This document shows, piece by piece, positions 33,800 through 45,149 of a DNA stretch of 64,000 nucleotides. A program made the translations under genes and the position numbers. Below the pieces are notes generated by a model that worked only from the letters and a program-made list of their open reading frames with translations, did not search any database and was not told the DNA's origin. Location: assembly GCA_023052935.1 (NCBI GenBank), contig CM041294.1:36789236-36853235 (forward strand), written 5' to 3'. Within the stretch, counting starts at the first letter, position 1. Each line of letters opens with the position of its first letter. This DNA is from Piezodorus guildinii (lineage: Eukaryota; Arthropoda; Insecta; Hemiptera; Pentatomidae).

Positions 33800-33985
33800 A
33801 ATAATAATAAATAAATTCTTTATTATTCTGGGACATGTCCCTTTAGAATAAAATATACAGAATGAAAAAAAAGGACTTTAGAGTCTACAGATATGTAGTG
33901 GTGGTTAAGGTTTTTTCGTATGTTAGGTCAAATTGGATCATGTCAGATCATTACGAATTTGGTAAACTCATTGACAGTGTTTCAC
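33800..33985 (-). mobile_element. CR1-1 3' UTR remnant
   Basis: Contains the hairpin GGGACATGTCCC (33830-33841) with TTTATTATTCT on one side and TTTAGAATAAAATATACAG on the other. The next ~25 bp also match 29700-29725 (GGACTTTAGAGTCT versus GGCTTTGGAGTCT). No coding sequence remains. Confidence 0.65.
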
Positions 33986-33986
33986 A

Positions 33987-33989
<3 letters not shown>

Positions 33990-34040
<51 letters not shown>
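33990..34040. repeat. Poly-A run of about 51
   Basis: Uninterrupted A run. The overlapping 63-codon frame ends in poly-lysine only because of it. Confidence 0.97.
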
Positions 34041-34043
<3 letters not shown>

Positions 34044-35562
34044 ATTTGTCTAGAAAATACAATATTAACGCAAAAACCCGAAATTTCTAGCAAACCTTTC
34101 AGTCCAGAAAATGAATAATTCACAAAAGACGCAATTGAACAGCACGGGCTAAAAAAAAAACAACTGACATTCCTATTCCCTTTCTCTCAACCAAAATAAT
34201 TAAATCGTTACGGTTCCGTTTCTCTTGGTATAATTTTTTAAATATCTATTAAGGTTTCAAATGAAAGTTGCTGTTAATTTCATTCAGCTGTTAACTTGTC
34301 CTTGAAAACATTGTTTTTTTTAACGTAAAAATACTTAGAAATCTTAAACTTAATTAAATTAAATTTAATATGAAAAAAATTTTCAAAACCACTTCTACAT
34401 TAATAATATATAATTTTCCTCGAAATTTCTTCGGTCAGTAGATCACTCCATAGAGCAAATGCCACACCTACAAATTATTTCAGCAAAATGTATGTAATAA
34501 ACATACGAAATATCTTTCCAAGATGAAATAAATTCCGTACAAAATAAGTCTTATTATGAGACTTAAGGAATACCACACCAGGGACGTACATATTATAATA
34601 TCAATTCCAATATAAATAACTGATAAGATATTAAAAAAACCAAATAAGTGTTATTATATATAAGTAACAAAGAAACAATTTAAGAAATTATTTTAGAGTA
34701 TTTTCCACAAAAACACATTTTCCTGTTCCATCCTTAAAGTTTTTTTAGTGTTTTAAACATTTCTGTTTACATAAAGCTGAATAAATACTTTACAAAATTT
34801 AAAAATTATTGAATGCCTACCGTACCACCGAGCTCAAATGATTCAAGACAGTTCCTTAAAAGGAAGGTAGCTACTATTGCGTACTTCGCGAAAGTAGCTG
34901 ATACTACCAAGTTTGGCTTTTGACCCAAATAGACTACATTTTTTTTTCGTTTTCTTTACTATATTTCATACCTTTGTTAAGCCCCCGAGGTGTTCGATCG
35001 ACTATTTTATAAATCTGAATTAAAATTCAGCTTGCGAAAAGTAGAAGTCAAAAATAAAACTCAGTCTAAACTTTGAATATTATTTTTATTAGGAGTTATC
35101 ATGTTTATCATATTTATGAGATTTGAAATTATATAACATTATAACAAATTAACAATAAAAGTTACTAAGATAATATTAGATAATTAAAAAAACAGGTTTT
35201 GGTTGATCTTTTGGAAATGACAGGGTACGAAGTAACGGAACGGTTACAGAAATCTGTAATGGAACGATGGTAACCTTTCAAGTAATGATGGGTATCTATA
35301 GAGCTGTAAGAAATTCATTAACGAGTCCTTCACGGTACACATTCGCCATTACCAACGAAAGACCTTTAGTAATGATCTCAAAATATCTTCCGACTCACCC
35401 ATTGGTGCTTCCAAAGATATTTAAAGTTAGACTTTAAACAGATTCTAACTTTTGTCAATCACAGTAGGGTAATTGACATAGATAATACAACAATTTGATA
35501 AAAAAAGACAGGCGGACATTTGTCCAGCTATTAAATTTGGAAAAAACTTTTTTTTCAGTTTG
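34041..35562. other. Unassigned AT-rich stretch
   Basis: No coding signal, RNA gene or repeat terminus recognised. Confidence 0.5.
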
Positions 35563-35712
35563 TACTTTTACTGACCTGCATATGAAATAATCAGTATGGG
35601 AAAGAATTGGAATCGTGTAAATTTTAGAATGTACGCTTTCAACAGAAATAAACGTTTCCTCCGAGTCCTCTGAGGTATATTCAAGTCAAGCTCATTAACG
35701 AAAAGTCATATT
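35563..35712 (-). mobile_element. Family H fragment, copy j
   Basis: Starts with TACTTTTACTGACC in the place of ACTTTCACTTACC and continues with the family block (GAATCGTGTAAATTTTAGAA, AACAGAAATAAACGTTT, GAGTCCTCTGAGG). Only the palindrome-side end is left. Confidence 0.5.
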
Positions 35713-35739
35713 TATACATTGAAAAAGTACAAAACAGCA

Positions 35740-36560
35740 TAACTACCTGTCCCACTGTATCCTTTCGTAACATCCCACTAATCCCTGTTGAACAGATCCG
35801 CCACCTAGGACTCTATCTTGACAAACGTCTCACTTGAAATCCGCACATGAAACTGCTCGCAGATACAGATTGTTACAATATTTGCTTGACGAACGTTCAA
35901 AACTTCCCATCTACCAAATAAAAAGTAATTTATATTAGATATTTGGACATATGGTATTGAGCTATGGAGATCTACCAAGCCATCAAATTCCTCCCGCTGT
36001 TGAACAGATACGCTACCTAGGACTTCATCTTGACAAACGTCTAACTTGATTTTCTAACGCTAGCCTTAAAAGACATGAAACTGCTCGCAGATACAGATTG
36101 TTACAATGTTTGCTTGACAAACGTTCAAAACTACCCATCTACCAAAAAAAGTAATTTATATAGCCATTATTAGAGATATTTGGACATATGGTATTGAGCT
36201 ATGGAGATCTACCAAGCCATCAAATTCCTCCCGCCTCCAATCCTTGCAATCCAAAATCCTCCGAAAGATCCTAAATGGAGCTTATTTCGTCACCAATAAA
36301 GATATCCATAAAGACCTGAATACCCCATTAGTTGTAGACAGACAGAATTAAATATACCTCCTTTCATTCTTAACTACCGGTCCACTTAAACTTGGCCGAG
36401 TCCTCTCATCTCCATCTATTCCCGATAAACCCTGAGAGACGGGGACCTCGAGACCTGCTAATGAAACAAACATTGAAGTGCAACCGCTGAGTAAATTCTT
36501 GACAAGAGTTTATCAAGCCAATTGTTACTTTTTTCACATTTACTAGTTGTATTTTATTTT
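35740..36560 (+). pseudogene. Jockey-1 reverse transcriptase remnant with internal tandem duplication
   Basis: Broken frames correspond to the C-terminal half of Jockey-1: VEQIRHLGLYLDKRLT, LKLLADTDCYN (shifted), IWTYGIELWRSTKPSNSS, SLQSKILRKILNGAYFVTNK, RDLLMKQTLKCNR-like end. The 3' UTR piece AACATTGAAGTGCAACCGCT also occurs at 51507 and, in minus orientation, near 48800. The segment 35785-35996 is repeated at 35997-36234. Several stops and frameshifts make it non-functional. Confidence 0.8.
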
Positions 36561-38117
36561 TTGTTTATAGTTTAAATATCATTAGATAAATAAAAAATTA
36601 TCATCCCGGCAGTTGTATACGAACGCGAAGGGTGTTAGGTCATTTTGAAGGTTGAACGCCTTTTGGTTTTCGAGAATAAGGTACTACCTAAAATATTTAG
36701 TACACAGAGACACAAGGCCAGTGGAGAATTGAGAAGGTTACACAATTACAAAGCTTGTAACCTGTCTGTATGACTGAGTTGATAGTATTGCGGTGACTCA
36801 AATGTGCGTTTAAAGTTGCAAGGTTCAGTGAAAAACCGAATTTCGAAAAAGCATACGTTGAACCAACTGTTAGGCATCCGAGACGTAGACAGGAGGATTG
36901 TATCAATCATCTCGTGGGCTTGGACGGTGGTCATAGGACGAATCTGTGGAAGGAACTTGTGGTATTAGCATCGGACCTATATAAGCCTATTATTATTATA
37001 AAATATTCATGACCTTTACCGAAGGTATAAGGTTAATATTAAAATATTAACGATGTCAAATAAAATGCTATCTAATGTCATAAGTCTATATTGGTTTTCG
37101 GAATAGAAAGTTTAAACATATCAAAAAGCCGAGAAGCATAATAAAGTTGGATACAGGAAGAAGGGCTTGTTCTGGCGAGCGACACGTCCATCTTCAGATC
37201 TGTAAAGGTCTCGGAGAAAGTGGAGAATGTCCAGTCATAAAGTCCGTCTTACGCCATCAAAACACCTTTCTAGATTACATTATCTTCTAATAAATCGTGT
37301 TTCTTTGATTTTCATAGAAAATATTATGAATTTGAAGGTAGAAAAACAAAAAAAAAAAAAAGGAGCAAATGGGAAACAGGAACGTGTTTTACACAACAGG
37401 AAACAGACTGGGCAAAATAGGTCACCAAAACTCGTATTTCTAAACCTTCTCATTAAGGTAAACCAGATGACGATATAAATATATCTAATATATTATACTA
37501 ATAAAATAAAATACATTTTTAGTCAACCTTCGATCAAAAATGTTTTGAATTAGTTAAATTTTATAAGTTTACAAACAACAAGAGTTTAAGACAGATCATT
37601 GTTAAAATGCTCATTCCTAAACGCCCGACAGTGCCAATAATATCGTTTTAATAAAAAGAAACATTTCATTCCAGACATTCGTTAAAACATTTACAGAATT
37701 ATTTCCCAAATGTACCTATGAAAGTTAGACGAAAAATAATGGCTAAACGATTAATACAATAGCAAGTAGAGTTAAAAATACACCCTTAAAAAAAAGGATA
37801 AATGAACAAAATAAATATGCAACAAGAACTAATGTGAAAAACCGAAACAAAATTTTGACCATAATAAGACACTCACAACTTAGTGAGTTGTGCAAAATTG
37901 GGTATTTTCAGAGTAATAAATCTATATAATTAACTCATAATAAAAATTTTAATCCTAAAATAATACAATAGTTATCATACTGTTACTAATAAGTTCAATA
38001 AGAAACATCATTTTTAATTTAAAATGGTAATTCAAACCAATAAATTTATAATCATAGTGATAATAATAATTTTATATCATTTTATATATATTATATTATT
38101 ATTTTATAATTTTTACA
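36561..38117. other. Unassigned stretch with a ribozyme-like motif
   Basis: Holds GC-richer sequence at 36600-36960 with two overlapping minus frames (36697-36906 and 36746-36934) that I do not recognise. At 37171-37197 (minus) CTGAAGATGG...CCAGAAC has a 3-bp stem and resembles the motif at 5241 and 25785. The rest is AT-rich with no feature. Confidence 0.4.
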
Positions 38118-38662
38118 TTTACTAACCTATATATTAAATATATTGATGTAAAAATGAATGGGTTATGGTATCATGTAGGCTATAAACACATTAAAATAGT
38201 GTGACAAGGATTAAATGCCAAATTTTCATAAATTCTTCCTCAAAAGTACCTTTCATTTAGTTTATTAGAAATAATTAACCATTTCTACTTGTTAGTAACA
38301 ATACAAAATTTATTGAATTGAAAAAATTTGATAACCAATCTTGAGTTAACAGACAGTAAAAATATTTTCGAGGTTAATTTTTTCTTCCCACTAATGAGAG
38401 TATGGTAATAATAATAGATATATAATATGGCGTTAGAAATTTAAAGATTGAAGAAATTTTTTTTATCTGTCATAAAAAGTTGTAAAAAGGTAGTGCAGAG
38501 TGACGAAAAGAACTTTAAAATTTAAATTATTTTATTCAATAAATGTTCCCATCGAAACTCAATGTAGTTCTTTTAACTTTATTTAACTTGATCTTCATTG
38601 AAAAAGGTATTAAATGCATTTGAACCACGAAAGTAAGTGGAAGTTGTGTTGCACATACCAGA
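38118..38662 (-). mobile_element. Family H element, copy f (internally deleted)
   Basis: Begins with a decayed end (TTACTAACCTATATATT), jumps to the middle block (ATTGATGTAAAAATGAATGG) and ends with GTAAGTGGAAGTTGTGTTGC then ACCAGA. The CA repeat and its flanks are missing. Confidence 0.65.
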
Positions 38663-38760
38663 TTCCTCATTTTTTATTTATTTAATTACAAAATCATATA
38701 ATAAAATATGATAATATTAAAGAAATTACATTTTCTTAAGGCCTGTTTCCTAAACATAAT

Positions 38761-38773
38761 GAAAATACTCTTT
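38761..38773. repeat. Target-site duplication, left copy (Jockey-2 insertion)
   Basis: GAAAATACTCTTT, identical to 40797-40809. The last three T residues overlap the poly-T tail. Confidence 0.85.
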
Positions 38774-39010
38774 TTTTTTTTTTTTTTTTTTTTTTTCTTA
38801 CCCTCTGGTTTTATTTTCGAACAAAATACAAATACAAATATAATATGTATAGCTGTCAGATTTGTCCTTCTGTTACCCGGAGGTATTCTAAAGAGGATTG
38901 CTATATGCGCTGGATGCACTAGTAATCTTTCAAGGGCTTCTTCTAAGCCTTTATTTATCCATTGCAAAATGGGAGGGACCATTCTTCAGGGTTTTGGCAA
39001 TAAATTGAGT

Positions 39011-40744
39011 TCAGACATAGTCCGAACTCCTTCCCTCGGCGACAACGTCAACGAGAGGTAGTGATCCTTGCCACCTCCCAGGCTTGGGTGGTGGGGTGAT
39101 ATCAGAAAATAATGGATTAGCACAGGCCTTCAGCCCATCAAAAAATTTAATGTGCCTCCGGCTGATATATTCAGGCACTGTTGGCAATACTAATTCCTGA
39201 TGAAGGATATGGTTTCTGGCCCTCTGTAAGTTGGTACCTCTGACAATCCGCCGAAGGATGGAGTTCTGGAACGTCTGTAATTGTTTGAGAGTGGACTTAA
39301 ACAGATGCCGCATCAAGGGCGCACCATAGAGCATAGTCGGACGTATTATAGCCTTGTAGATCTGTAGTTTCAGCCTCAGTGAGAGCTGAGGTGACGTGAG
39401 TAGATGATTAAGTCTATAGCTCTTTCTCCTGGCCAGTTTGAGTCGTTCCCGTACGTGACTAGATAAGGTGAGGTGCCTATCTAGAGTGACGCCCAGGTAG
39501 AGGATTGAATTAGAGACTGGCAGTGTTTCTCCGTTCACTTTAAAATCAGTGGGCAAAGCGCTCTTCCCCTTCTGGAACGACATGACAATAGCATCTGTCT
39601 TCTTCGGGTTCACCATAATGCCAATCTCCTTCAGCTCATCTACAATAGTGGTCGATGCTCCTTGTGCCAGGGTGAGAGCCCTTTTCGGTCTCATACTAGA
39701 AGCATAGATGCCAATGTCATCGGCGTAGGCTGCTACCAGTGCCATTGGGTGCTTCATTGAGATCACTTTTGCTGTAAAGATCACAAACAATAGTGGTCCC
39801 AATACAGAACCTTGAGGAACCCCACAAATGGTGTCCTTTGAAGTTGACAATTTATCGCCTACCCTTACGACGAAGGATCTCCCGCTTAAGTAGCTTCTGA
39901 TCAATCGGCATAATGAAGCTGGAAAACGATAGTCTTCCAACTGGCGAAGCAGTAACTCGTGGGATACACAATCAAACGCCTGTGTGCAGTCCAGCGAGAT
40001 GAACGCCGTGGCTTCATTGTTCTTCGTCATACGCTCTATGGTGTGCCTTTGAAGTTTCACTAAATGATGATCGCAGGCTACGCCTCGTGAGAACCCGGTC
40101 TGTTCTGGTGGAATGATGGACTCCTCACTGCAGTGCTCTAGCAGATGGTGATGGATCAGCCTCTCGAACACCTTGCTCATATGCGAAAGGAGACTGATAG
40201 GCCGATAATGCTCTGGTGAGTCTCCATTCTTCCCAGGCTTAAGTAGCGGCACTATGATCGCTTGCTTCCAGTCATCGGGGAAGTATGAGATCCGCATACA
40301 GGAGTTAAAAATGTTTAATAAGAAGGCTTTACCCCTCCGAGGTAGCATCTTCAATAGTACATACGGAATATCATCCAGTCCCGAAGCCTTGTTACCCTTG
40401 GTGCGTCGTAGTACCGACTCAAGCTGTCCGAAGGTGGAGAATATCCTCTTTTCATTAGGGGACGTTGGTCTTCCCGCAGGTAGTGTGAGAGCATTTAACA
40501 GCCGATCATCTTCCCTCGCCTTATAAGAATCGGCCAAGAGTTCAGCCTGTTCCTCAGGGGATAATAGGGTGCCACCTGATGTAAGGTGTACACTCTTCCT
40601 CTTAGTGACGTGTGACCTCACAAGTCTCCAGAACTGACGATGATCATCATGAGTCCTACGGAGTTGCGCGTGCCATAGGAAAGTCTTCCATTCACGCATG
40701 AGGCTGGCTATCTGCGGGGTCATCGCATTGATGGCCGGTTTCAA
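39011..40744 (-). CDS. Jockey-type reverse transcriptase (577 codons, lacks endonuclease)
   Basis: The only large uninterrupted gene. It encodes the reverse transcriptase part of a non-LTR retrotransposon, which in full-length relatives copies element RNA onto a nicked chromosome. Landmarks: residues 118-131 (NKASGLDDIPYVLL), 178-198 (EHYRPISLLSHMSKVFERLI), motif A at 248-260 (FISLDCTQAFDCVSH region, catalytic Asp near 252), motif B at 308-320 (GVPQGSVLGPLLF), motif C at 339-343 (AYADD), motif E at 415-422 (LYLGVTLD), and a connection region at 468-478. The three catalytic aspartates are present. The N-terminal endonuclease and any ORF1 are missing, and the first codon is TTG at the truncation point with a stop 18 bases upstream, so there is no true start. 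Translation in the cell is doubtful. Opposite-strand frames here (38708, 40254) are shadows. Confidence 0.92.
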   Translation of the reverse strand: MKPAINAMTPQIASLMREWKTFLWHAQLRRTHDDHRQFWRLVRSHVTKRKSVHLTSGGTLLSPEEQAELLADSYKAREDDRLLNALTLPAGRPTSPNEKRIFSTFGQLESVLRRTKGNKASGLDDIPYVLLKMLPRRGKAFLLNIFNSCMRISYFPDDWKQAIIVPLLKPGKNGDSPEHYRPISLLSHMSKVFERLIHHHLLEHCSEESIIPPEQTGFSRGVACDHHLVKLQRHTIERMTKNNEATAFISLDCTQAFDCVSHELLLRQLEDYRFPASLCRLIRSYLSGRSFVVRVGDKLSTSKDTICGVPQGSVLGPLLFVIFTAKVISMKHPMALVAAYADDIGIYASSMRPKRALTLAQGASTTIVDELKEIGIMVNPKKTDAIVMSFQKGKSALPTDFKVNGETLPVSNSILYLGVTLDRHLTLSSHVRERLKLARRKSYRLNHLLTSPQLSLRLKLQIYKAIIRPTMLYGAPLMRHLFKSTLKQLQTFQNSILRRIVRGTNLQRARNHILHQELVLPTVPEYISRRHIKFFDGLKACANPLFSDITPPPKPGRWQGSLPLVDVVAEGRSSDYV

Positions 40745-40758
40745 GCCGTAGTCACAAG

Positions 40759-40796
40759 TTTAGGACTCCCACTGTAGCATCGTCCGATTAGCCATA
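40759..40796 (+). mobile_element. SINE-A 3' fragment joined to the LINE 5' end
   Basis: TTTAGGACTCCCACTGTAGC then ATCGTCCGATTAGCC matches the 3' part of SINE-A copy 2 with about three differences. It lies inside the target-site duplications of Jockey-2, not outside them. Confidence 0.8.
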
Positions 40797-40809
40797 GAAA
40801 ATACTCTTT
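40797..40809. repeat. Target-site duplication, right copy (Jockey-2 insertion)
   Basis: GAAAATACTCTTT, identical to 38761-38773. Confidence 0.85.
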
Positions 40810-41480
40810 AAACTATCAATCTCTATAAATAGCAAGACTATCAATACTCGTAAATAATGTCTGTAATAAAGACTTCAATTCATGAAAAAAAAAAAATCTC
40901 TGTGCGACATAATTTGCTCTAAAACCTTGGTGTATCCCATCATGGTAGTGAAAGTAATACCCGCATATCGAAGGTACGGACGGATATGAGTTCGAGTGGG
41001 ATCTTAGATGAGGATCTTGGTATCAAGGTAACCCGCGAGTATTTAGAATGTGCCCTCGGGAGTGCCTGGACAATTAACGGCGGATCCATTAACTTCAGTG
41101 TAAATTAAGTTACATCCGTGAATAATATTAGCTTCTCACGGCTCTCAGGTTTATAGGTAAGTAGAAAAATAGTACCGCACGGCATTGACCTTAATGCACC
41201 TGATGCAGGTGAGATATGTGAATAATTTACGAACGTTAATTAGCAGATATAGGATTAATGATAAGCTGTTCTTAAATTACGCTTTACAAGTGTATTGTGC
41301 ATACATTTTTTTTACACAGATATTTACAGATTAAAGTAAAGATCTTCAAGATTTGATATCGAATATTTTGAACTTTCAATGGATAATGTTTACTTTTACT
41401 GATCTTTTTAATTTGGTTTTAAATTAATTTAAAAACAAGTTTTAAGGTCCGCTTAGTTATAATAACCAAATCTCTTTAGT
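40810..41480. other. Unassigned stretch
   Basis: A GC-richer part at 40920-41100 (GGTACGGACGGATATGAGTT, GTGCCCTCGGGAGTGCCTGG) is unrecognised. The rest is AT-rich. Confidence 0.4.
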
Positions 41481-41690
41481 GTCACCTGTGGTGTAGTGGC
41501 CACTAAAGCCTCTTAGGGGAGTAAAACCATCCTTGGTTATGCTGCCCTTCGGAGGGAACGTAAAACAGCTAAAGATCTCTGTCATAATAAAACGCGAATA
41601 GGCAAAATTTAGGACTCCTGCTACAGCATCTTCAGATAAGCCACAGTGTCATAAAGTGATAAATTAAACAAATAAATGAACAAATCAAAA
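41481..41690 (+). mobile_element. SINE-A copy 3 (B-box deleted)
   Basis: Head GTCACCTGTGGTGTAGTGGC contains an A-box. Then the sequence skips from GCCTCTTA straight to GGGGAGTAAAACCATCC, so ~50 bp with the B-box are missing. Body: CCTTGGTTATGCTGCCCTTC. Tail: AAATTAAACAAATAAAT. Confidence 0.78.
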
Positions 41691-43069
41691 CATTCAAAAA
41701 AGTGTGTGTAGTACAACTAGCTCTAAAACGAAAGTCTTGAGAAATTGAAAAAAGATAGGACTCGGATGTTATAGCCACTGTTTACAAAAATCGACAAACG
41801 GGAAGAGCCCATTTATCCCATACATTTTACACAATATTTCACATATTAAATTTCATCTTTTATCTTACAATTTTTATGATCAAATAAATGTCGTACGTTA
41901 TGTTTTTTGAGGGATTTTTTATTGCCGAATGTCGACAAAATCTAAGAATTAAAAATTATTCAGTCCTAAATAAATAGCTTATTTTAAATTAATTATTATG
42001 AAAGTAACTACATGAAAATTCCGTGTGTTTCATAATCAAAAATCTTGTATAATAATTATTTTTATCCCAAATCTGGGAGAATTTAACATGATTTCTCCTC
42101 AATTCATTTTAAAATCTTGAAATAAAATTCTAAATCTTTCGCCCAAAAAATTTGGACCAAACATTGGCATATAGAAAAAAATAGTTTTAGCGTTTTAAAC
42201 AAATCCTTGAATTATAAATATTTATATTATCTTTCTCAGAAGTTTGATGGCTTAACTATCATCCGAAAAATCACAGAGGATAATCGTGAATGATTTGGTG
42301 TATAGATTTATGCCCCACTTGACTTGTGTATGTGTTAATTGTACCTAAATTTAAAACATAACTGAAAAACAGTTAATGTTAATGTTTTATAAAATACGTT
42401 AAAATTATTAAACAAAAAACAATAATAATTTCTCGAAAGATTTTTTATAAGTTTACAATCTCTTACTTTCGATATAATCTTTCTACAACTGTTATACTAC
42501 AAACACGTTATGTAACATATTCCTCGATACTGGAACTGTTGTATAATTACTGAAATAATTATGCACGACTACTGTTAGCATGCCAGCAATCAACTCGTAC
42601 ATCTTGTTCACCTGATATACTCCATTATTAACAGTGTTAGAACTAGAATATTATATAAACAATATTAAATGTTGATATAGATTACAAATAATGTATTAAG
42701 TCAGAAAGTTATAAAATTTGAATTAACTTCTTTAATCATAAATATATTACATAATTTTAAATATTTTTCTTTACGCAACAATTTTATTTTATTAGTACTA
42801 CATACTATCAATATCGTCAGGCCTAAAATAAAACAAAATTAATTGCACAATGAACACACGAATGCCGTATGCCATAACTTCCTCGTATTTCTGAGATTGC
42901 TGCAGAACTTGAAGAAGAGAACCACGCGATCTTTGTTAGAGAAGAACGTAAGAGAAAGTGAGTAATGAAGTTATTATCAAACAGCTAAAATAAAAATGTC
43001 CCATAAACCCGAAAGTTCGGTGCTGAAGATAATAATTCGAAATAAAAAAAAAAAACAACTTGTAGATTA
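41691..43069. other. Unassigned AT-rich stretch
   Basis: No coding signal or repeat terminus recognised. Confidence 0.5.
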
Positions 43070-43335
43070 AGGTTAGTTATGGGCTATGGGGCTCTACTAA
43101 ACCATAAAATTTTTTCCTCTATACCAATCCGTTCAATACAACATCCTTTGTAAAATCCAAATACTCCTTACTTTTTCACGAATTAACTCATCCACAAAGA
43201 CCTTAATATTCCATATGTTGCTGACTTAGCCTGACACTTCCTTTCATGACAAAACCCTTATCCCCACTCTAACATACTAGTCAAATATTTGCTTCCTTTA
43301 CAATTCCTGATAATCCTCCGAGAAGTCTGAAAAAA
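43070..43335 (+). pseudogene. Jockey-1 reverse transcriptase remnant
   Basis: Broken codons read YGLWGSTKP, then (shifted) SFVKSKYSLLF, HPQRP, CC*LSLTLPFMTKPLS and DNPPRSLKKE. This is the order of WGSTKP, ILRKILN, HKDLN, ADLARSRYHSFHDK and NPPRRLKRR in Jockey-1. Heavily mutated. Confidence 0.6.
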
Positions 43336-45149
43336 GAAGTTGGTTAAGCATATTTTTTTGGAAAGCTGCCGATGGATAGTTTCCCTATAAGTGTATTAGA
43401 TTTAGGTTAATATTGCCTTACATTTACTGGTCTATTCCATAATACAGAAGTAAATTCACTAAAAATATTTTTTTAAAGAAAATTAAAAAAAGGTTAGTTA
43501 GAACACATTTTTTTTTATGAGTGTCTCTACTATATGACCTAACTCTGTAAAAAGCAATTCATAAGTATAGTTATTTAAATATTTCAATTACTGTATATTA
43601 CAAAACTCAAATAAAATTTAAAAAAAGAAATAATAAGGGAATACTTGTTTTATAATAGTTCAGTTTCATAATAATTCCTTCAGACATGCACTAAAAACAT
43701 ACACCTGCTGTTTTTGATCCTGGTTCATTAGACTAATTTATATGAATTATAAATTAATTTTTATACACTGTATTTCATATATTAATATTGGATACATAAA
43801 ATCTTCCTGACCAGAGGTCCTACGTGTTTTACTTTTCAAACCAACAAATTTTGTGGTATTTTAATATTTTTTTTCCACGGATTTGATAAAGAAGCAAATT
43901 TATTTTCTCTAAGCATGTTTTATAAAAGTTTTGGATCAAATTTCTGTTTTATTTTCCGGCAAATCCAATATATTATTTTTATTACACTGATGCCACGCTG
44001 GATTTTTCTATTGCGGACAAGAAGTTTCTACTTGTACCCTATGATCCTTGATACTCAAGTACTTATATGGTATAAGTAATAAATACTGATATGGTAGGTA
44101 TATCAGTGTTTTATAGAAATAGGTTTTTGCTAAATCTTCTTGGATTACTTCAGAGCACCGATGATCTACTTATTCAATACAGTAAATTAAAATAATCATA
44201 AGATAAGAAATATTACTCAATATGCATGATTACGGAAAAATGTATTTATTTATTTTCACTTTTTTCTCAAATTCTAAAAAAAAAACGTACGATGTAATAA
44301 TAGATAATTTTTTTTTTCATTTAGATTTTTCAGCTAGGTAATTAAGTACGTAATACCGGTTAGGTAATCATTAATTCGTATATAGAAAATTCGAAAGACG
44401 GTTTCTTTAACTCGAGGATATTGCGTAAATCACGAAGATCGAGGAAAATCTTAGATTTACTAAAAAAAGTAGGTTTCCAACAAAGAAATATTTATGACCA
44501 CAAACCCTTCTCATACGAAACCAATAATCAAAAGAAGACCACCTTATAAGCCAGAGCAAAATCCTTTCCACACGTCCAGGAGTCATAAGTTACAGAAAGG
44601 TTTGCGGTAAGGACTGGAATGTCATTGAGTAACCATCAATGATTGCAATTGATAGCATTACACTCTTGGAGATGGTAGGAATGATACAGCTTTAACATCA
44701 TTCGTGAACTTAAAAATAGCATTCCAAGCTTCAAATATTCATAACAAATAATAAGACCTATGATAGGAAAAAAAAATCACAAATTACTAATTATCGCGCT
44801 AGAATGAGTCTGGTTTTGTTAATTAGTACCATAATGAAACATAAATATGCTGCATTTTTTGAACTTTTTATTTTTTTCCTAAGCTGAAACCCAGACAAGT
44901 ATGTATTCATTGTCCTTGTGCATAATTTACATTATAGTCCACGAATAAGAGGATATAAATATTCTATCCTCAAGAGCTTCGGCAAATTTGGAAACGGGAT
45001 GAGATTTGAACTGGTTTTTAATTAACACAGGTATTCTGAAAAGACCACATTAATTAACTAAGGCTGTTGGAATTACCATAGCTTAAATTACTCAGCGTTG
45101 GATACTATTTTCAAACTAAAAAAATGTTTTTGTAATTCCCGGTTTGGGG
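43336..45149. other. Unassigned AT-rich stretch
   Basis: I checked 44370-44620 for a retroelement frame because it is slightly GC-richer and found none. No other feature. Confidence 0.45.

Larger units (their letters stand above)
38774..40796 (-). mobile_element. 5'-truncated Jockey LINE with chimeric 5' end (Jockey-2)
   Basis: Minus-strand insertion with a poly-A tail (poly-T from 38771 to 38796), a ~210-bp 3' UTR and one long open frame. The 13-bp duplication at 38761-38773 and 40797-40809 defines the inserted unit. The duplication includes at the 5' side about 38 bp (40759-40796) that are SINE-A sequence in reverse orientation relative to the LINE. The intact frame and perfect duplication suggest that this is one of the youngest insertions in the window. 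Confidence 0.88.

Noticed and set aside
33862..34053. 63-codon frame ending in poly-lysine
   Set aside because: Produced by a 51-nt poly-A run next to a CR1-1 3' UTR.
40254..40526. 90-codon plus-strand frame
   Set aside because: Lies antisense inside the intact reverse transcriptase frame; a shadow of it.
44370..44620. Possible LTR-retrotransposon pol fragment
   Set aside because: No conserved reverse transcriptase, integrase or protease motif could be read in any frame.
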